A program made the translations under genes and the position numbers. From the NCBI RefSeq assembly GCF_022440845.1, contig NZ_JAKNTO010000001.1, positions 2,790,001 through 2,854,000 on the forward strand: a DNA stretch of 64,000 nt, read 5' to 3'. The number at the start of each line of letters is the position of its first letter. Positions within the stretch are counted from its first letter, which is position 1. Shown one piece after another: positions 25,890 to 35,427 of this stretch. This DNA comes from Ruminococcus sp. OA3 (GTDB lineage Bacteria; Bacillota; Clostridia; Lachnospirales; Lachnospiraceae). Under the pieces are notes generated by a model. The model searched no databases, had not been told where the DNA came from, and saw only the letters and a program-made list of their open reading frames with translations.

Positions 25890-26768
25890 TTATTCAATAT
25901 TCTGAATCTGTTCCCGCACCTTTTCGATCTCTGTCTTAAGATCGATCGCGATATTGGAAGTCTCCAGATCATTGGCTTTGGAAAGGATTGTATTAGCTTC
26001 CCGGTTCATCTCCTGTGCAATGAAATCCAGCTTTCGTCCGATTCCTCCGCCCTCTGACAGTACCCGTCTCATATTTTCAATGTGACTTTTCAGTCTGACG
26101 GTTTCCTCGTCTGTACAGATCTTATCTGCAAACAGTATCACTTCTGCGGCAATTCTGGATTCTTCGATCTGACTGTCTTCCAGAAGCTCACCGAGTTTCT
26201 TTTCCAGCTTCTCGCGGTATTCCTTCATGATTTCCGGAGAACGTACCTCGATTGCGGCAACCTTTTCCTGCATTCCATCAAGTTTCTCAAGCAGATCATT
26301 CTTAAGATCAGCTCCCTCTTTCTCTCTGGAAGCGGAGAATGCTTCGGCGGCATTTCTGAGTACCTGCTCCAGTATGCCCCAGAGCTCTTCTTCATCATCC
26401 GGCTGTTCTTCCATGGTAAAAACCTCAGGATAACGTGACAGGTTGGAAACTGTAATATCAGTTTCAAGTGAAAAATCAGTTCCCATCTCCTGCAGGTAAT
26501 CCAGATACTGTCTGGCGATCTCTCTGTTGTATTTCAGAGAGATGCGGCTCTGTGTATAGTTTTCATATGTGATAAAAACATCCACTTTTCCGCGCTGCAT
26601 ATATTCTTTTAATAAGCTGCGGACGGCAGATTCAAACAAGCTTAACTTCTTCGGTATCTTAAAATTAAAATCCAGGTACCGGTGGTTAACCGATTTCATC
26701 TCAACCGTAAACCTGTATTGTTCGTCCTGCATCTCCGAACGACCAAACCCTGTCATACTTTTCATCAT
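25890..26768 (-). CDS. yicC: YicC family endoribonuclease
   Basis: 292-aa conserved protein; E. coli YicC is an endoribonuclease acting on a small RNA. Family features: N-terminal MMKSMTGFGRSEM, SVNHRYLDFNFKIPKKL, RGKVDVFITY, and the C-terminal DUF1732 stretch ending ANTILSKANDLETSNIAIDLKTEIEKVREQIQN. It is the first gene of the yicC-remA-gmk-rpoZ-rimO-pgsA-cinA operon. Its promoter shares DNA with the divergent rqcH promoter. Confidence 0.94.
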   Translation of the reverse strand: MMKSMTGFGRSEMQDEQYRFTVEMKSVNHRYLDFNFKIPKKLSLFESAVRSLLKEYMQRGKVDVFITYENYTQSRISLKYNREIARQYLDYLQEMGTDFSLETDITVSNLSRYPEVFTMEEQPDDEEELWGILEQVLRNAAEAFSASREKEGADLKNDLLEKLDGMQEKVAAIEVRSPEIMKEYREKLEKKLGELLEDSQIEESRIAAEVILFADKICTDEETVRLKSHIENMRRVLSEGGGIGRKLDFIAQEMNREANTILSKANDLETSNIAIDLKTEIEKVREQIQNIE

Positions 26769-26835
26769 TTCAATACTCTTCTCGTTTCTTTAAATGATCG
26801 TATGAAAAGTGCCTCACACTTAAACATACAAATTT

Positions 26836-26864
26836 ATTATAATTCATTACAAAACCCTAGTCAA
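26836..26864 (-). promoter_or_regulatory. SigA-type promoter of the yicC operon
   Basis: Minus strand: -35 TTGACT (26864-26859), 17-base spacer, perfect -10 TATAAT (26841-26836). The -35 box shares bases with the -35 of the divergent rqcH promoter. Confidence 0.8.
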
Positions 26865-26885
26865 ATCATTTTTTTCTGCTATAAT
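26858..26885 (+). promoter_or_regulatory. Probable promoter of rqcH
   Basis: Plus strand: weak -35 TAGTCA (26858-26863), 16-base spacer, perfect -10 TATAAT (26880-26885), 23 bases from the rqcH ATG. Confidence 0.6.
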
Positions 26886-26907
26886 AAATTCATAAAAGGA
26901 GAAGAAT

Positions 26908-28656
26908 ATGGCATTTGACGGTATTACAATAGCAAACATTACATCAGAATTGAATCAGACCATCACCGGAGGCAAAATTAATAAAATCGCACAGCCTGAA
27001 AATGATGAACTTCTGATCACAATAAAAAATAATAAGGAACAGTACCTTCTGTTTATTTCAGCGAACGCTTCCCTGCCGCTGGTCTATCTTACTGAAAATA
27101 AAAAACCGAGCCCGCTGACCGCTCCAAACTTCTGCATGCTGCTGCGCAAGCATATCGGCAGCGCCAGGATCCTTGATATTACCCAGCCGGGCCTGGAACG
27201 TATTATTCAGATCAAGCTTGAACATCTGAACGAACTGGGAGACCTCTGCAGAAAGTATCTGATCATAGAAATCATGGGGAAACACAGCAACATTATTTTC
27301 TGTAATGAAGACTTTTGTATCATTGACAGTATTAAACACGTTTCCGCACATATGAGCTCTGTCCGTGAAGTTCTTCCCGGACGGGATTATTTTATTCCGG
27401 AGACACGTGAAAAATACAATCCCTTTCACGTAACACAGGACGAATTTATGAATCATGTGCTGACAAGACCGCTTCCGGTCGGGAAAGCGCTTTACAGCTC
27501 GCTTACCGGGATCAGCCCTCTGATCGGTGAGGAGTTATGCAGCCGTGCTTCCATTGACGGAGGCGCTTCCTGCGATTCACTGGACGAACTCGAAAAGACA
27601 CATCTGTATCATACATTTCTTCGAATGATGGAGGATGTAAGCAGTTCTGCATTTACACCAAACATCATTTATAACGATAAAGAACCGGTAGAATTCTCCA
27701 GCCTTACACTTTCGCTGTATCAGAATTTCCAGTCCGTTACATATGAATCTGTCAGTGCAATGCTGGAAGCTTACTATGCAGCGCGGAACGTCGTTACCCG
27801 CATCCGTCAGAAGTCGTCTGAACTCAGGCGGATTGTCCAGACTTCACTGGAACGCAGCACAAAAAAATATCATCTGCAGCAAAAACAGCTGAAAGACACA
27901 GAAAAAAAGGAAAAGTACCGTGTGTACGGTGAACTGATCAATGCTTATGGCTATAATCTGGACCCGGCAGCAAAGTCGTTCGAGGCACTGAACTACTATA
28001 CCAATGAAATGATAAGCGTTCCTCTGGATCCGCAGCTTGAACCATCTGAAAATGCAAAAAAATATTTTGAGAGATATAATAAGCTGAAACGAACTTCCGA
28101 TGCACTTGACTCTCTTCTGGCTGAGACAAAGGCGGAGATTGAACATCTGGAGTCTGTCTCCGTCGCTCTTGACATCGCCCGCGCTGAAGAAGATCTCGTT
28201 CAGATTAAAGAAGAACTGACAGAGTACGGCTATATCAGACGAAAACATGATGGTGGCAAAAAAGTCAGGATAACCGCTAAACCATATCACTATATTTCAA
28301 GTGACGGATATCATATTTACGTCGGTAAAAATAATTTTCAAAATGATGAACTCACGTTTAAGTTCGCAAACGGAAATGACTGGTGGTTCCATGCAAAAGG
28401 CCAGCCGGGATCTCACGTGATCATAAAAGGAGACGGGAACGAACTCCCGGATACCACCTTCGAGGAAGCCGGTCGTCTCGCTGCCTACTATTCCAAAGGC
28501 CGCGGTACTCCCAAAGTGGAAATCGATTATACCCAGCGGAAAAACCTGAAAAAACCGAAGGGTGCGAAGCCTGGTTTTGTCGTCTACCCGACAAACTACT
28601 CGCTGCTGATCGAACCGGATATATCCGGAATAAAATCCGCTGAGGGAAACAAATGA
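26908..28656 (+). CDS. rqcH: Ribosome quality control protein RqcH (NFACT/FbpA family)
   Basis: 582-aa bacterial Rqc2/NEMF homologue. RqcH binds stalled 50S subunits and directs addition of C-terminal alanine tails that mark nascent chains for degradation; older annotation calls it fibronectin-binding protein. Domains: NFACT-N (about 1-150, starting MAFDGITIANITSELN), helical coiled-coil middle (about 270-440) and NFACT-R (about 450-560; SSDGYHIYVGKNNFQND, DWWFHAKGQPGSHVII). ATG 26908 follows AAAGGAGAAGAAT. Likely alone or with the P-type ATPase gene 30 bases downstream. Confidence 0.95.
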   Translation: MAFDGITIANITSELNQTITGGKINKIAQPENDELLITIKNNKEQYLLFISANASLPLVYLTENKKPSPLTAPNFCMLLRKHIGSARILDITQPGLERIIQIKLEHLNELGDLCRKYLIIEIMGKHSNIIFCNEDFCIIDSIKHVSAHMSSVREVLPGRDYFIPETREKYNPFHVTQDEFMNHVLTRPLPVGKALYSSLTGISPLIGEELCSRASIDGGASCDSLDELEKTHLYHTFLRMMEDVSSSAFTPNIIYNDKEPVEFSSLTLSLYQNFQSVTYESVSAMLEAYYAARNVVTRIRQKSSELRRIVQTSLERSTKKYHLQQKQLKDTEKKEKYRVYGELINAYGYNLDPAAKSFEALNYYTNEMISVPLDPQLEPSENAKKYFERYNKLKRTSDALDSLLAETKAEIEHLESVSVALDIARAEEDLVQIKEELTEYGYIRRKHDGGKKVRITAKPYHYISSDGYHIYVGKNNFQNDELTFKFANGNDWWFHAKGQPGSHVIIKGDGNELPDTTFEEAGRLAAYYSKGRGTPKVEIDYTQRKNLKKPKGAKPGFVVYPTNYSLLIEPDISGIKSAEGNK

Positions 28657-28686
28657 TAAACAGATTCAGTAACAGATAGGAGCTTT

Positions 28687-31170
28687 ATGAAAAAATTAAT
28701 GAAAAAAGCGAAGGAGGAACCTCTGATCGAAGAAGTCAGCCGGACAATCACCCGGTTTGATCCGGATATTCACACCGGTCTGACTATGGAACAGGTGGAA
28801 GAACACACCCATCAGGGCTGTGTCAACACACCGGTTGATCCTCCTTCTAAAAGTGTAAAGGAAATCATACTTGGCAACCTGCTGACGTACTTCAATCTCG
28901 TATTTGCCGTTATCGCAGTACTTTTGATCCTGGTCGGCTCTTTCCGCGATCTGACATTCCTTCCTGTGATCATCGCAAACACCTTAATCGGTATCATTCA
29001 GGAAATCCGCTCTAAGAATGTTCTGGATAAACTGACGGTGTTGAACGCCCCCAAAGCCACTGTCATCCGTGACGGAAAGGAGCAGATCATACCGGCTGAC
29101 AGCCTCGTATTAGATGACATCGTCCTGTTTTCTGCCGGCAACCAGATACCTGCGGATGCACGTGTCATGAGCGGCGAAGTACAGGTTAACGAGTCTTTGA
29201 TAACCGGTGAATCGGACGAGATCACCAAGAAAAAAGATGATTCCCTTCTCTCCGGAAGTTTTGTCGTATCCGGACGATGCCTTGCAAAACTCGAAAAGGT
29301 CGGTGCGGATTCATACGTATCAAAACTGACGACCGAGGCGAAAGCGGCGAAGGAAGGAGAACAGTCCGAGATGATCCGTTCTCTTAATAATCTTGTGCTA
29401 ACCGTCGGTATCATCATTATACCGATAGGTGCTGTTCTGGTGGTTCAGCAGCTGCTGTTTGCCAAAGCCTCTCTGCAGTCCAGTATCACCTCAATGGTAG
29501 CCGCCGTCATAGGTATGATACCGGAGGGATTATATCTTCTTGCCAGCATTGCCCTGGTCGTCAGCGTCATGCGCCTGGCAGGAAAAAAAGTTCTTGTCCA
29601 CGATATGAAGTGTATTGAGACGCTTGCCCGTGTCAACGTGCTCTGTGTCGACAAGACCGGGACGATCACCGAAAACACCATGGAAGTCAACCATGTGATC
29701 CCGCTGGATGGATACCAGGAAAATGAGGACGGTTCACTCGAGCTGATGCTTGGCGACTTCGTATATGCCATGTCAAAAGATAATATCACCATGGCGGCTA
29801 TGAAAGAACGTTTCCGTGATGTCTCCGGAAAAATAGCAACATCCACAACATCTTTTTCTTCTGCATACAAATACAGCAGTGCGGTATTTGGGATTGATTC
29901 TTATGTCATCGGAGCACCGGAATTCATTCTGCGTTCACAGTACGATGAATATAAGGAAGAGATCGAGTCACACAGCAGCGAAGGATACCGTGTACTGATT
30001 TTTGCCCGCTATCACGGCACTGCCGATGGAAAAGAGCTTACCGCCCCTGTGTCCCCTCTGTGTCTGGTACTTCTGTCCAACCCTATCCGTAAGGAAGCCA
30101 GATCGACCTTTGAATACTTCGCGGCCCAGGGGGTTGACATCAAAGTTCTTTCCGGTGATAACCCGGTCACGGTATCCAAGGTGGCCATGCAGGCCGGCAT
30201 ACAAAATGCTGATCAGTACGTGGATGCACAGACGCTGCTCACGGAAGATGATGTCAATAAGGCGATGCAGAAGTATACAGTATTCGGAAGAGTCACTCCA
30301 AACCAGAAGCGGCAGTTTGTCAAGGCATTGAAAAGCCAGGGGAAAACAGTCGCTATGACGGGAGACGGTGTCAATGACGTACTCGCGCTGAAAGATGCCG
30401 ACTGCAGTGTCGCCATGGCATCCGGGAGTGATGCAGCCGCCCAGGCTTCACAGCTTGTCCTTCTGGACTCGAATTTTGCATGTATGCCGTCAGTTGTACT
30501 GGAAGGCCGGCGTGTCGTCAATAATATTCAGCGTTCAGCCAGCCTGTTTCTGGTCAAGAACATTTTCTCTTTCCTGATGGCAATGTTCTCAATCGCATTT
30601 ATGATCAATTATCCGCTGGAACCGTCACAGATATCCCTGATCAGTATGTTTACGATCGGTATCCCCGGTTTTCTTCTTGCACTGGAGCCAAACGAAAAGA
30701 TTATAGAAGGCCACTTTATAACAAACGTCCTGTTAAAGGCATTGCCGGCAGGACTCACAGATTTCTTTATCGTGAGCGCACTCGTTGTATTCGGTTTGGT
30801 GTTCGGGGTGGAATCAACAGATATTTCCACTGCCTCCACTCTCCTGCTCGCGGCCGTCGGACTTATGATCCTGTACCGCATCAGTAAACCTATGAATAAA
30901 ATGCGCTGGACCGTGTTTATTGGCGTGACCGTCGGCATGCTGATCTGCATATTCTTTATCAATAACCTTTTTGCTATCAGTATGGTATCCCTGAAATGCG
31001 GGATGCTTCTTGGTGTTTTCGCGCTGGCAACGGAACCTGTTCTCCGCTATACAAGCGGTATTATTGAGACACTCGAGAAATTTTTCAGTGATATGCGTCA
31101 GAAAAAACGCCTCAAAAGAGAAAACAAAAAAGATCATAAGACACACAAAACTCAGAAATCTATTAAATAA
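28687..31170 (+). CDS. Cation-translocating P-type ATPase (CtpE/Exp7-like)
   Basis: 827-aa P-type ATPase with all core motifs: actuator TGES, PEGL in the fourth membrane segment (IPEGLYLLASIAL), phosphorylation site VDKTGTIT, and hinge MTGDGVNDVLALKDADCSVAM. There is no N-terminal heavy-metal-binding domain or CPC motif, so Cu/Zn/Cd is unlikely. The PEGL segment and the compact size recall mycobacterial CtpE and pneumococcal Exp7, a clade linked to Ca2+ handling. The cytosolic tail is strongly basic (KKRLKRENKKDHK). ATG 28687 follows AGGAGCTTT. Substrate is inferred, not shown. Confidence 0.9.
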   Translation: MKKLMKKAKEEPLIEEVSRTITRFDPDIHTGLTMEQVEEHTHQGCVNTPVDPPSKSVKEIILGNLLTYFNLVFAVIAVLLILVGSFRDLTFLPVIIANTLIGIIQEIRSKNVLDKLTVLNAPKATVIRDGKEQIIPADSLVLDDIVLFSAGNQIPADARVMSGEVQVNESLITGESDEITKKKDDSLLSGSFVVSGRCLAKLEKVGADSYVSKLTTEAKAAKEGEQSEMIRSLNNLVLTVGIIIIPIGAVLVVQQLLFAKASLQSSITSMVAAVIGMIPEGLYLLASIALVVSVMRLAGKKVLVHDMKCIETLARVNVLCVDKTGTITENTMEVNHVIPLDGYQENEDGSLELMLGDFVYAMSKDNITMAAMKERFRDVSGKIATSTTSFSSAYKYSSAVFGIDSYVIGAPEFILRSQYDEYKEEIESHSSEGYRVLIFARYHGTADGKELTAPVSPLCLVLLSNPIRKEARSTFEYFAAQGVDIKVLSGDNPVTVSKVAMQAGIQNADQYVDAQTLLTEDDVNKAMQKYTVFGRVTPNQKRQFVKALKSQGKTVAMTGDGVNDVLALKDADCSVAMASGSDAAAQASQLVLLDSNFACMPSVVLEGRRVVNNIQRSASLFLVKNIFSFLMAMFSIAFMINYPLEPSQISLISMFTIGIPGFLLALEPNEKIIEGHFITNVLLKALPAGLTDFFIVSALVVFGLVFGVESTDISTASTLLLAAVGLMILYRISKPMNKMRWTVFIGVTVGMLICIFFINNLFAISMVSLKCGMLLGVFALATEPVLRYTSGIIETLEKFFSDMRQKKRLKRENKKDHKTHKTQKSIK

Positions 31171-31177
31171 TTCCCAT

Positions 31178-31224
31178 GAAACAGGATAAGATTCCAGACA
31201 CTTGGATTCTTATCCTGTTTTTTC
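31178..31224 (+). terminator. Intrinsic terminator after the P-type ATPase gene
   Basis: AAACAGGATAAGA-TTCCA pairs with TGGA-TTCTTATCCTGTTT and is followed by TTTT. Confidence 0.85.
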
Positions 31225-31233
31225 ATTCTTCTG

Positions 31234-31262
31234 TTGCTTAATGTTTTCGTTTTTCGTATAAT
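31234..31262 (+). promoter_or_regulatory. SigA-type promoter for the SNF symporter gene
   Basis: -35 TTGCTT (31234-31239), 17-base spacer, perfect -10 TATAAT (31257-31262), 36 bases before the ATG. Confidence 0.7.
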
Positions 31263-31298
31263 CAGTGTATTAGACTTACTCAGGGAGAAGAGAAACAA

Positions 31299-32615
31299 AT
31301 GAAAAATGTAAAAACAAACACCTTCAACAGCCGCATCGGTTTTATTCTGGCATCGGTGGGGTCTGCGATCGGAATGGGCAATATCTGGATGTTTCCATAC
31401 CGGCTTGGTCAGAATGGAGGCGCCGCCTTTTTAATCCCATATTTTCTGTTCGTCGCTTTATTCGGATATGTTGGATTATCCGGAGAATTCGCGCTCGGCC
31501 GCCTCACGGGAACAGGTCCCGTCGGTTCCTATGATTATGCAATGAAAAGCCGTGGGAAACGTGGAGGCAAGATCCTGGGTGCGATACCGCTGCTTGGATC
31601 TTTCGGCATCGCCATCGGATATTCCGTCATTGTGGGATGGGTTCTGCGATCCATTTTCGGCTCTGCAACGAATGCGATCAACACAGCCGGCTCCGAAGCA
31701 TATTTTGCTCAGGCAACAAAGACGCTCGGCAGCGTTCCATGGCACCTGATTGTAATTCTTCTGACAGCATTCATTTTGATGCGAGGTGTCACCAGGGGAA
31801 TTGAGAAGATCAACAAGATCATGATGCCTGCTTTTTTTGTTCTGTTTTTTATCATTGCCGTACGGGTTGCATTCTTATCGGGTTCCGCGGAAGGTTATAA
31901 ATATCTGTTTATCCCGGACTGGAGTGCACTGCTGAAAGTAAATACATGGGTTATGGCCATGGGACAGGCATTCTTTTCCCTGTCCATAACAGGATCCGGC
32001 ATGATCATCTATGGGAGTTATCTCGGCAAATCAGAGAATATCATCCATTCATCCCTGATGACTGCAGCACTGGACACGTGTTCTGCGCTGCTGGCAGGCC
32101 TTGCGATCATTCCGGCAGTTTTCGCATTTGGTATGGACCCGACTTCCGGACCTCCGCTGATGTTTATCACACTTCCAAAAGTTTTTGCACAAATTCCCCT
32201 TGGACGCGTGATCGCTGTCCTGTTCTTTGTTTCCTGCCTGTTCGCGGGAATCACCTCACTGATGAATATGTTTGAGGTGTGCGCGGAAGCAGTGGGAAAA
32301 ATGCTTCGTGTGAAACGGAACACATCCGTAGCCATCGTATCGGCAATCATCTTCGGCGTCGGTCTGTTTATTGAGGCGGAGAGCCGGCTGGGAAGCTGGA
32401 TGGATGCCATCACGATCTATGTTGTGCCGTTTGGCGCACTTCTGGGAGCGGTGATGATCTACTGGGTTCTGGGGAAACGGGAAATCCACCCGGAACTGAA
32501 TCTGGGTGCAGCAAAACCCGTCGGGAAGTTTTTTGAATTTGTTTCAAAATATATCTACGTAATACTTGCGGTTGTCGTCTTTATCCTCGGTATCCTTTAT
32601 GGCGGCATCGGCTGA
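31299..32615 (+). CDS. Neurotransmitter:sodium symporter family (SNF) transporter
   Basis: 438-aa LeuT-fold Na+-coupled transporter, probably for an amino acid. The first helix carries the family motif FILASVGSAIGMGNIWMFPY followed by GQNGGAAFLIPYFL. About eleven hydrophobic segments, in keeping with the shorter prokaryotic members that lack the twelfth helix. Own promoter upstream and a bidirectional terminator downstream make it monocistronic. Substrate cannot be told; tryptophan, leucine and tyrosine carriers are known in the family. Confidence 0.93.
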   Translation: MKNVKTNTFNSRIGFILASVGSAIGMGNIWMFPYRLGQNGGAAFLIPYFLFVALFGYVGLSGEFALGRLTGTGPVGSYDYAMKSRGKRGGKILGAIPLLGSFGIAIGYSVIVGWVLRSIFGSATNAINTAGSEAYFAQATKTLGSVPWHLIVILLTAFILMRGVTRGIEKINKIMMPAFFVLFFIIAVRVAFLSGSAEGYKYLFIPDWSALLKVNTWVMAMGQAFFSLSITGSGMIIYGSYLGKSENIIHSSLMTAALDTCSALLAGLAIIPAVFAFGMDPTSGPPLMFITLPKVFAQIPLGRVIAVLFFVSCLFAGITSLMNMFEVCAEAVGKMLRVKRNTSVAIVSAIIFGVGLFIEAESRLGSWMDAITIYVVPFGALLGAVMIYWVLGKREIHPELNLGAAKPVGKFFEFVSKYIYVILAVVVFILGILYGGIG

Positions 32616-32659
32616 AAAGCTTAGATTCTTTTCGCGGCACAGATGAATAAGATATTAAC

Positions 32660-32704
32660 AAAAAGCAGAAGCCTCCTGTTTTTAACAAGTGGCTTCTGCT
32701 TTTT
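32660..32704. terminator. Bidirectional terminator
   Basis: AAAAAGCAGAAGCC and GGCTTCTGCTTTTT form a 14-base stem between the convergent SNF symporter and hydrolase genes. The hydrolase stop codon lies in the loop region. Confidence 0.9.
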
Positions 32705-33383
32705 GTCTGTCATAAAATTCCCGGAGAACTGCCGCTAAGCTCTCCGGCTTCTCTGTATTTATTTCATGACCTGCATGTTCTATAAAACAGAGTTTTGCAT
32801 TTGACAGGATCTCATATAATTCTTTCGCTGCTTTTTTATTTGCACTGTCTTTCTCACCGCAGACGATCAGAGCGGGGCACGAAATTTCTTTCAGGCGTTG
32901 ACTGAAATTAATATTCGCCATGGAGTCTGCCAGCTTTATAAAATCATTTTTTTGAAATCCCATTTTTTCAAACGTACTCCCAGTCATCAGCCTGAAAATC
33001 ACATTCTGAAATCTAAGCAATGCTTTCGGCATCTTATACTGAGCGCCTATCAATACAAGTGACCGTACCCTCTCCGGATGATCAAGCGCATAATTTAACG
33101 CCAGAATTGATCCCAGTGAAAGGCCGCATAGGTCTAAAGGCTTTGACTTGTCGCTGCAATACCGTGAAAACTCATGATACAGATTAGCATAAGTCATTTC
33201 CCTGTGATCCAGAAATGAAATCAGATCCGGACACGCAATGAGCGCCGGTTCCGGCATATGAGAAACTGTTTTCTCCCAGGCGGATGCCGTCTGCCCGAGA
33301 CCGTGAAGATACAGGTATTGGACCTGTCGTTCTTCCTGTTCCAAAAGCGTATCGCTGTTCACAGGTATACTGAATTTATTCAT
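32682..33383 (-). CDS. Alpha/beta-fold hydrolase
   Basis: 233-aa cytoplasmic hydrolase. HGLGQTASAW forms the oxyanion loop, CGLSLGSI carries the nucleophile Ser, ICGEKD supplies the Asp, and EHAGHEINTEKP the catalytic His. A cap region lies at about residues 130-170. Substrate unknown; family members include esterases, C-C hydrolases and lactonases. ATG 33383 (second ATG) is preferred because AAAGG lies nine bases ahead, while the first ATG overlaps it. Confidence 0.85.
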   Translation of the reverse strand: MNKFSIPVNSDTLLEQEERQVQYLYLHGLGQTASAWEKTVSHMPEPALIACPDLISFLDHREMTYANLYHEFSRYCSDKSKPLDLCGLSLGSILALNYALDHPERVRSLVLIGAQYKMPKALLRFQNVIFRLMTGSTFEKMGFQKNDFIKLADSMANINFSQRLKEISCPALIVCGEKDSANKKAAKELYEILSNAKLCFIEHAGHEINTEKPESLAAVLREFYDRQKAEATC

Positions 33384-33433
33384 AAATAACATCCTTTACA
33401 TCTTCCGCAGGTACCGCAGATATCATGATACTT

Positions 33434-33772
33434 TTATTTTATTTTGTACTTTCCAAATGCCTTTTCTTCGTCCAGATGGACATCTCTGAAAAATATGATC
33501 AGCCAGATAACACCGGCAGCAACAGCAGCATACTGTGAGACCAGATAGGAACATACGCCCCCGGCAAGCATAATCAGACTCCAGATCAGAAAAGAATTCC
33601 TCTGATCCCTGCTTATCCGGACTTTATCATAATCCTCACGCTGGATTTTCGGCATGGTGTTGAACCCGCCAACCAGTATGGCAGCTTTTTCTTTTAACAC
33701 GGCGAACACCGCTGCACACAGCAGAAACATAAGACCCAATGCAATACAAAAGTAAAATCCCGGATTCATCAT
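33434..33772 (-). CDS. DUF3784 small membrane protein
   Basis: 112-aa protein with an N-terminal membrane segment, a short loop containing AAILVGGFNTMPKIQREDYDK, and two more hydrophobic segments. The GxNTMP(K)xxxxxYD motif is the DUF3784 signature, common in Clostridia and of unknown function. It lies 38 bases downstream of the nitroreductase gene on the same strand and may be co-transcribed with it. Confidence 0.8.
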   Translation of the reverse strand: MMNPGFYFCIALGLMFLLCAAVFAVLKEKAAILVGGFNTMPKIQREDYDKVRISRDQRNSFLIWSLIMLAGGVCSYLVSQYAAVAAGVIWLIIFFRDVHLDEEKAFGKYKIK

Positions 33773-33810
33773 TTTCTGTCACCTCACCTTTCAGTCTGCA
33801 GATCGTTTCA

Positions 33811-34590
33811 TTATATCTTTGTCACTTCGGCCTTTACCAGTCTGACCGGAATCCTCCGATACTCCTGCCCTTCAGGATAGCCAATCATCAGTGAACCGTA
33901 TGCGCTGCTGCCGTCGGAAATTCCCAGCAGTTTCCTGCATGTTGGTATCGCATTCACAAACCGTGTCAGATAGCCGCCCCAGCAAGTGCCAACTCCTTCC
34001 GCCTGCAGGATCAGTTCCGCCGTCGCAAGCGCGATGGCGGTATCCTGCCATGGGTTAAGCGCATCGTCTTTGCAGACTCCGATCAGCAGCACTGCATTTT
34101 CTCCCATGACCGGATTGTTATGATTTTCGTATTCTGAAAGGATTTCCATGGAAACCTGATTCCCTTTGCAGTACTGCAGAATCATTTCCATCAGCTTTGT
34201 CTTCACAGCTTCCGTCTCTATAAGGATCCATCTGTCAGGATGTTGATTCTTGGCACTCGGCGCGATCATTGCGGCGTCCAGCGCTTTTTTTATCAGTTCT
34301 CCCGGTACCTTTTTTTTCTGGAATCTTCTGTAGGAACGTCTCTGATAGACCAGTTGTTCTATCGCTGCACTGCACTGTTCCGGCAATGGACGTACTTTCT
34401 CAGAGACTGCTGATTCTCCATCATAAGTGATTGCCTCTTTCGGGCAGACTGCCGCACAGTGCATACATGCGATACAGGATTTTCCGGTATGTACGGCCTT
34501 CCCGCCATCACTGCGTTTCAGGACAGTAAAAGGACAGACCTGTATGCACTGTCCGCAGCCGATGCATTTTCTTTGATCAATTGTTATCAT
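33811..34590 (-). CDS. Nitroreductase-family protein with N-terminal 2[4Fe-4S] ferredoxin domain
   Basis: 259-aa flavin oxidoreductase fused to a ferredoxin. The two cluster motifs CIGCGQCIQVCPF and CIACMHCAAVCPK lie within the first 60 residues; the nitroreductase domain follows (RRSYRRFQKKKVP for FMN phosphate binding, AAMIAPSAKNQHPDRWILI, GVGTCWGGYLTRF). Physiological substrate unknown. It lies 77 bases after the second methyltransferase of the B12-riboswitch operon with no clear terminator between, so it could be read through, but an AT-rich stretch ahead of AAGGAG could be its own promoter. Confidence 0.9.
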   Translation of the reverse strand: MITIDQRKCIGCGQCIQVCPFTVLKRSDGGKAVHTGKSCIACMHCAAVCPKEAITYDGESAVSEKVRPLPEQCSAAIEQLVYQRRSYRRFQKKKVPGELIKKALDAAMIAPSAKNQHPDRWILIETEAVKTKLMEMILQYCKGNQVSMEILSEYENHNNPVMGENAVLLIGVCKDDALNPWQDTAIALATAELILQAEGVGTCWGGYLTRFVNAIPTCRKLLGISDGSSAYGSLMIGYPEGQEYRRIPVRLVKAEVTKI

Positions 34591-34667
34591 ATCTGTTTCT
34601 CCTTATATACTCTGATTTTATTTTAACACCGATCTGCGTTCGCGTCATCATTTATCACCATTTACAT

Positions 34668-35414
34668 CTATTTCCAGGCGATTACCCTGAATTTTTTTCC
34701 CTGATACCCGTATTTCCAAAATTCCATTCGGGAAGGGCTGTTTCGATATCGATCATTGGTAATCCTGATCTTTTTATAACCTGCCCCGCGAAGCAATTCC
34801 AGATCCGCATCCGGACGTTCCGACATCACCATCGGCAATCTGGTAAAAACGCCCTCCTCTTCTCCGTGTGCTGCTTTCCGTGGAATCTTTCTCTCCGTCA
34901 CAGTTATCAGACATTGTGACAGAACTTTCCAGGCTGTGATCTTAAGAGAATTTTGACCGCGGCGGTAATTTCCATCATAAATAATGATCCTGCCTTCCGG
35001 CCTTAAAACCTCTCGCCATCTCTCAAAAGCTTTCTGGGGATCATATAATGTCCAGACAACGTCTCTGGATATAATGACATCATAACTTGCCTTTCTCTCC
35101 TCCGGCAATTTGACTGCATCTTCCACCTGAACATCCGCATCCAGCCCTTCTGCAGCAAAATTGCCCGCTGCGCAGCGCACCATACCCCTAGAACCATCGA
35201 TCGCTTTTACACGATGACCAAGACGTGACATAACAATTGTCAGAAATCCGGGTCCGCATCCTACATCCAGAATATCCCTGGGTTCATTTCCCAGTACTTG
35301 TCTCAGCTCTTCCATCCAGTAGGCTACTTCCTTTTTGTCTGCAAGCTGTTCTTTGATCATCTCATCATAGCCGCCGGAGTCCTGCGACCATGCTTCCTCT
35401 AATTCTTTAAACAT
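34668..35414 (-). CDS. Class I SAM-dependent methyltransferase (operon distal copy)
   Basis: 248-aa Rossmann-fold methyltransferase. Motif I is ILDVGCGPGFLTIV; motif II region IDGSRGMV; the post-motif SRDVVWTLYDPQKAFERW closely matches SRNITWTLGDPQKAYREW in the first gene of the same operon, so the two are paralogues. The C-terminal third is basic and unlike that of the other copy. ATG 35414 is preferred, six bases behind GGAGG. Substrate unknown; the company of a metal-type importer and a cobalamin riboswitch suggests a metal-chelator or corrinoid-related small molecule. Confidence 0.85.
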   Translation of the reverse strand: MFKELEEAWSQDSGGYDEMIKEQLADKKEVAYWMEELRQVLGNEPRDILDVGCGPGFLTIVMSRLGHRVKAIDGSRGMVRCAAGNFAAEGLDADVQVEDAVKLPEERKASYDVIISRDVVWTLYDPQKAFERWREVLRPEGRIIIYDGNYRRGQNSLKITAWKVLSQCLITVTERKIPRKAAHGEEEGVFTRLPMVMSERPDADLELLRGAGYKKIRITNDRYRNSPSRMEFWKYGYQGKKFRVIAWK

Positions 35415-35427
35415 CGTCATCCTCCGT

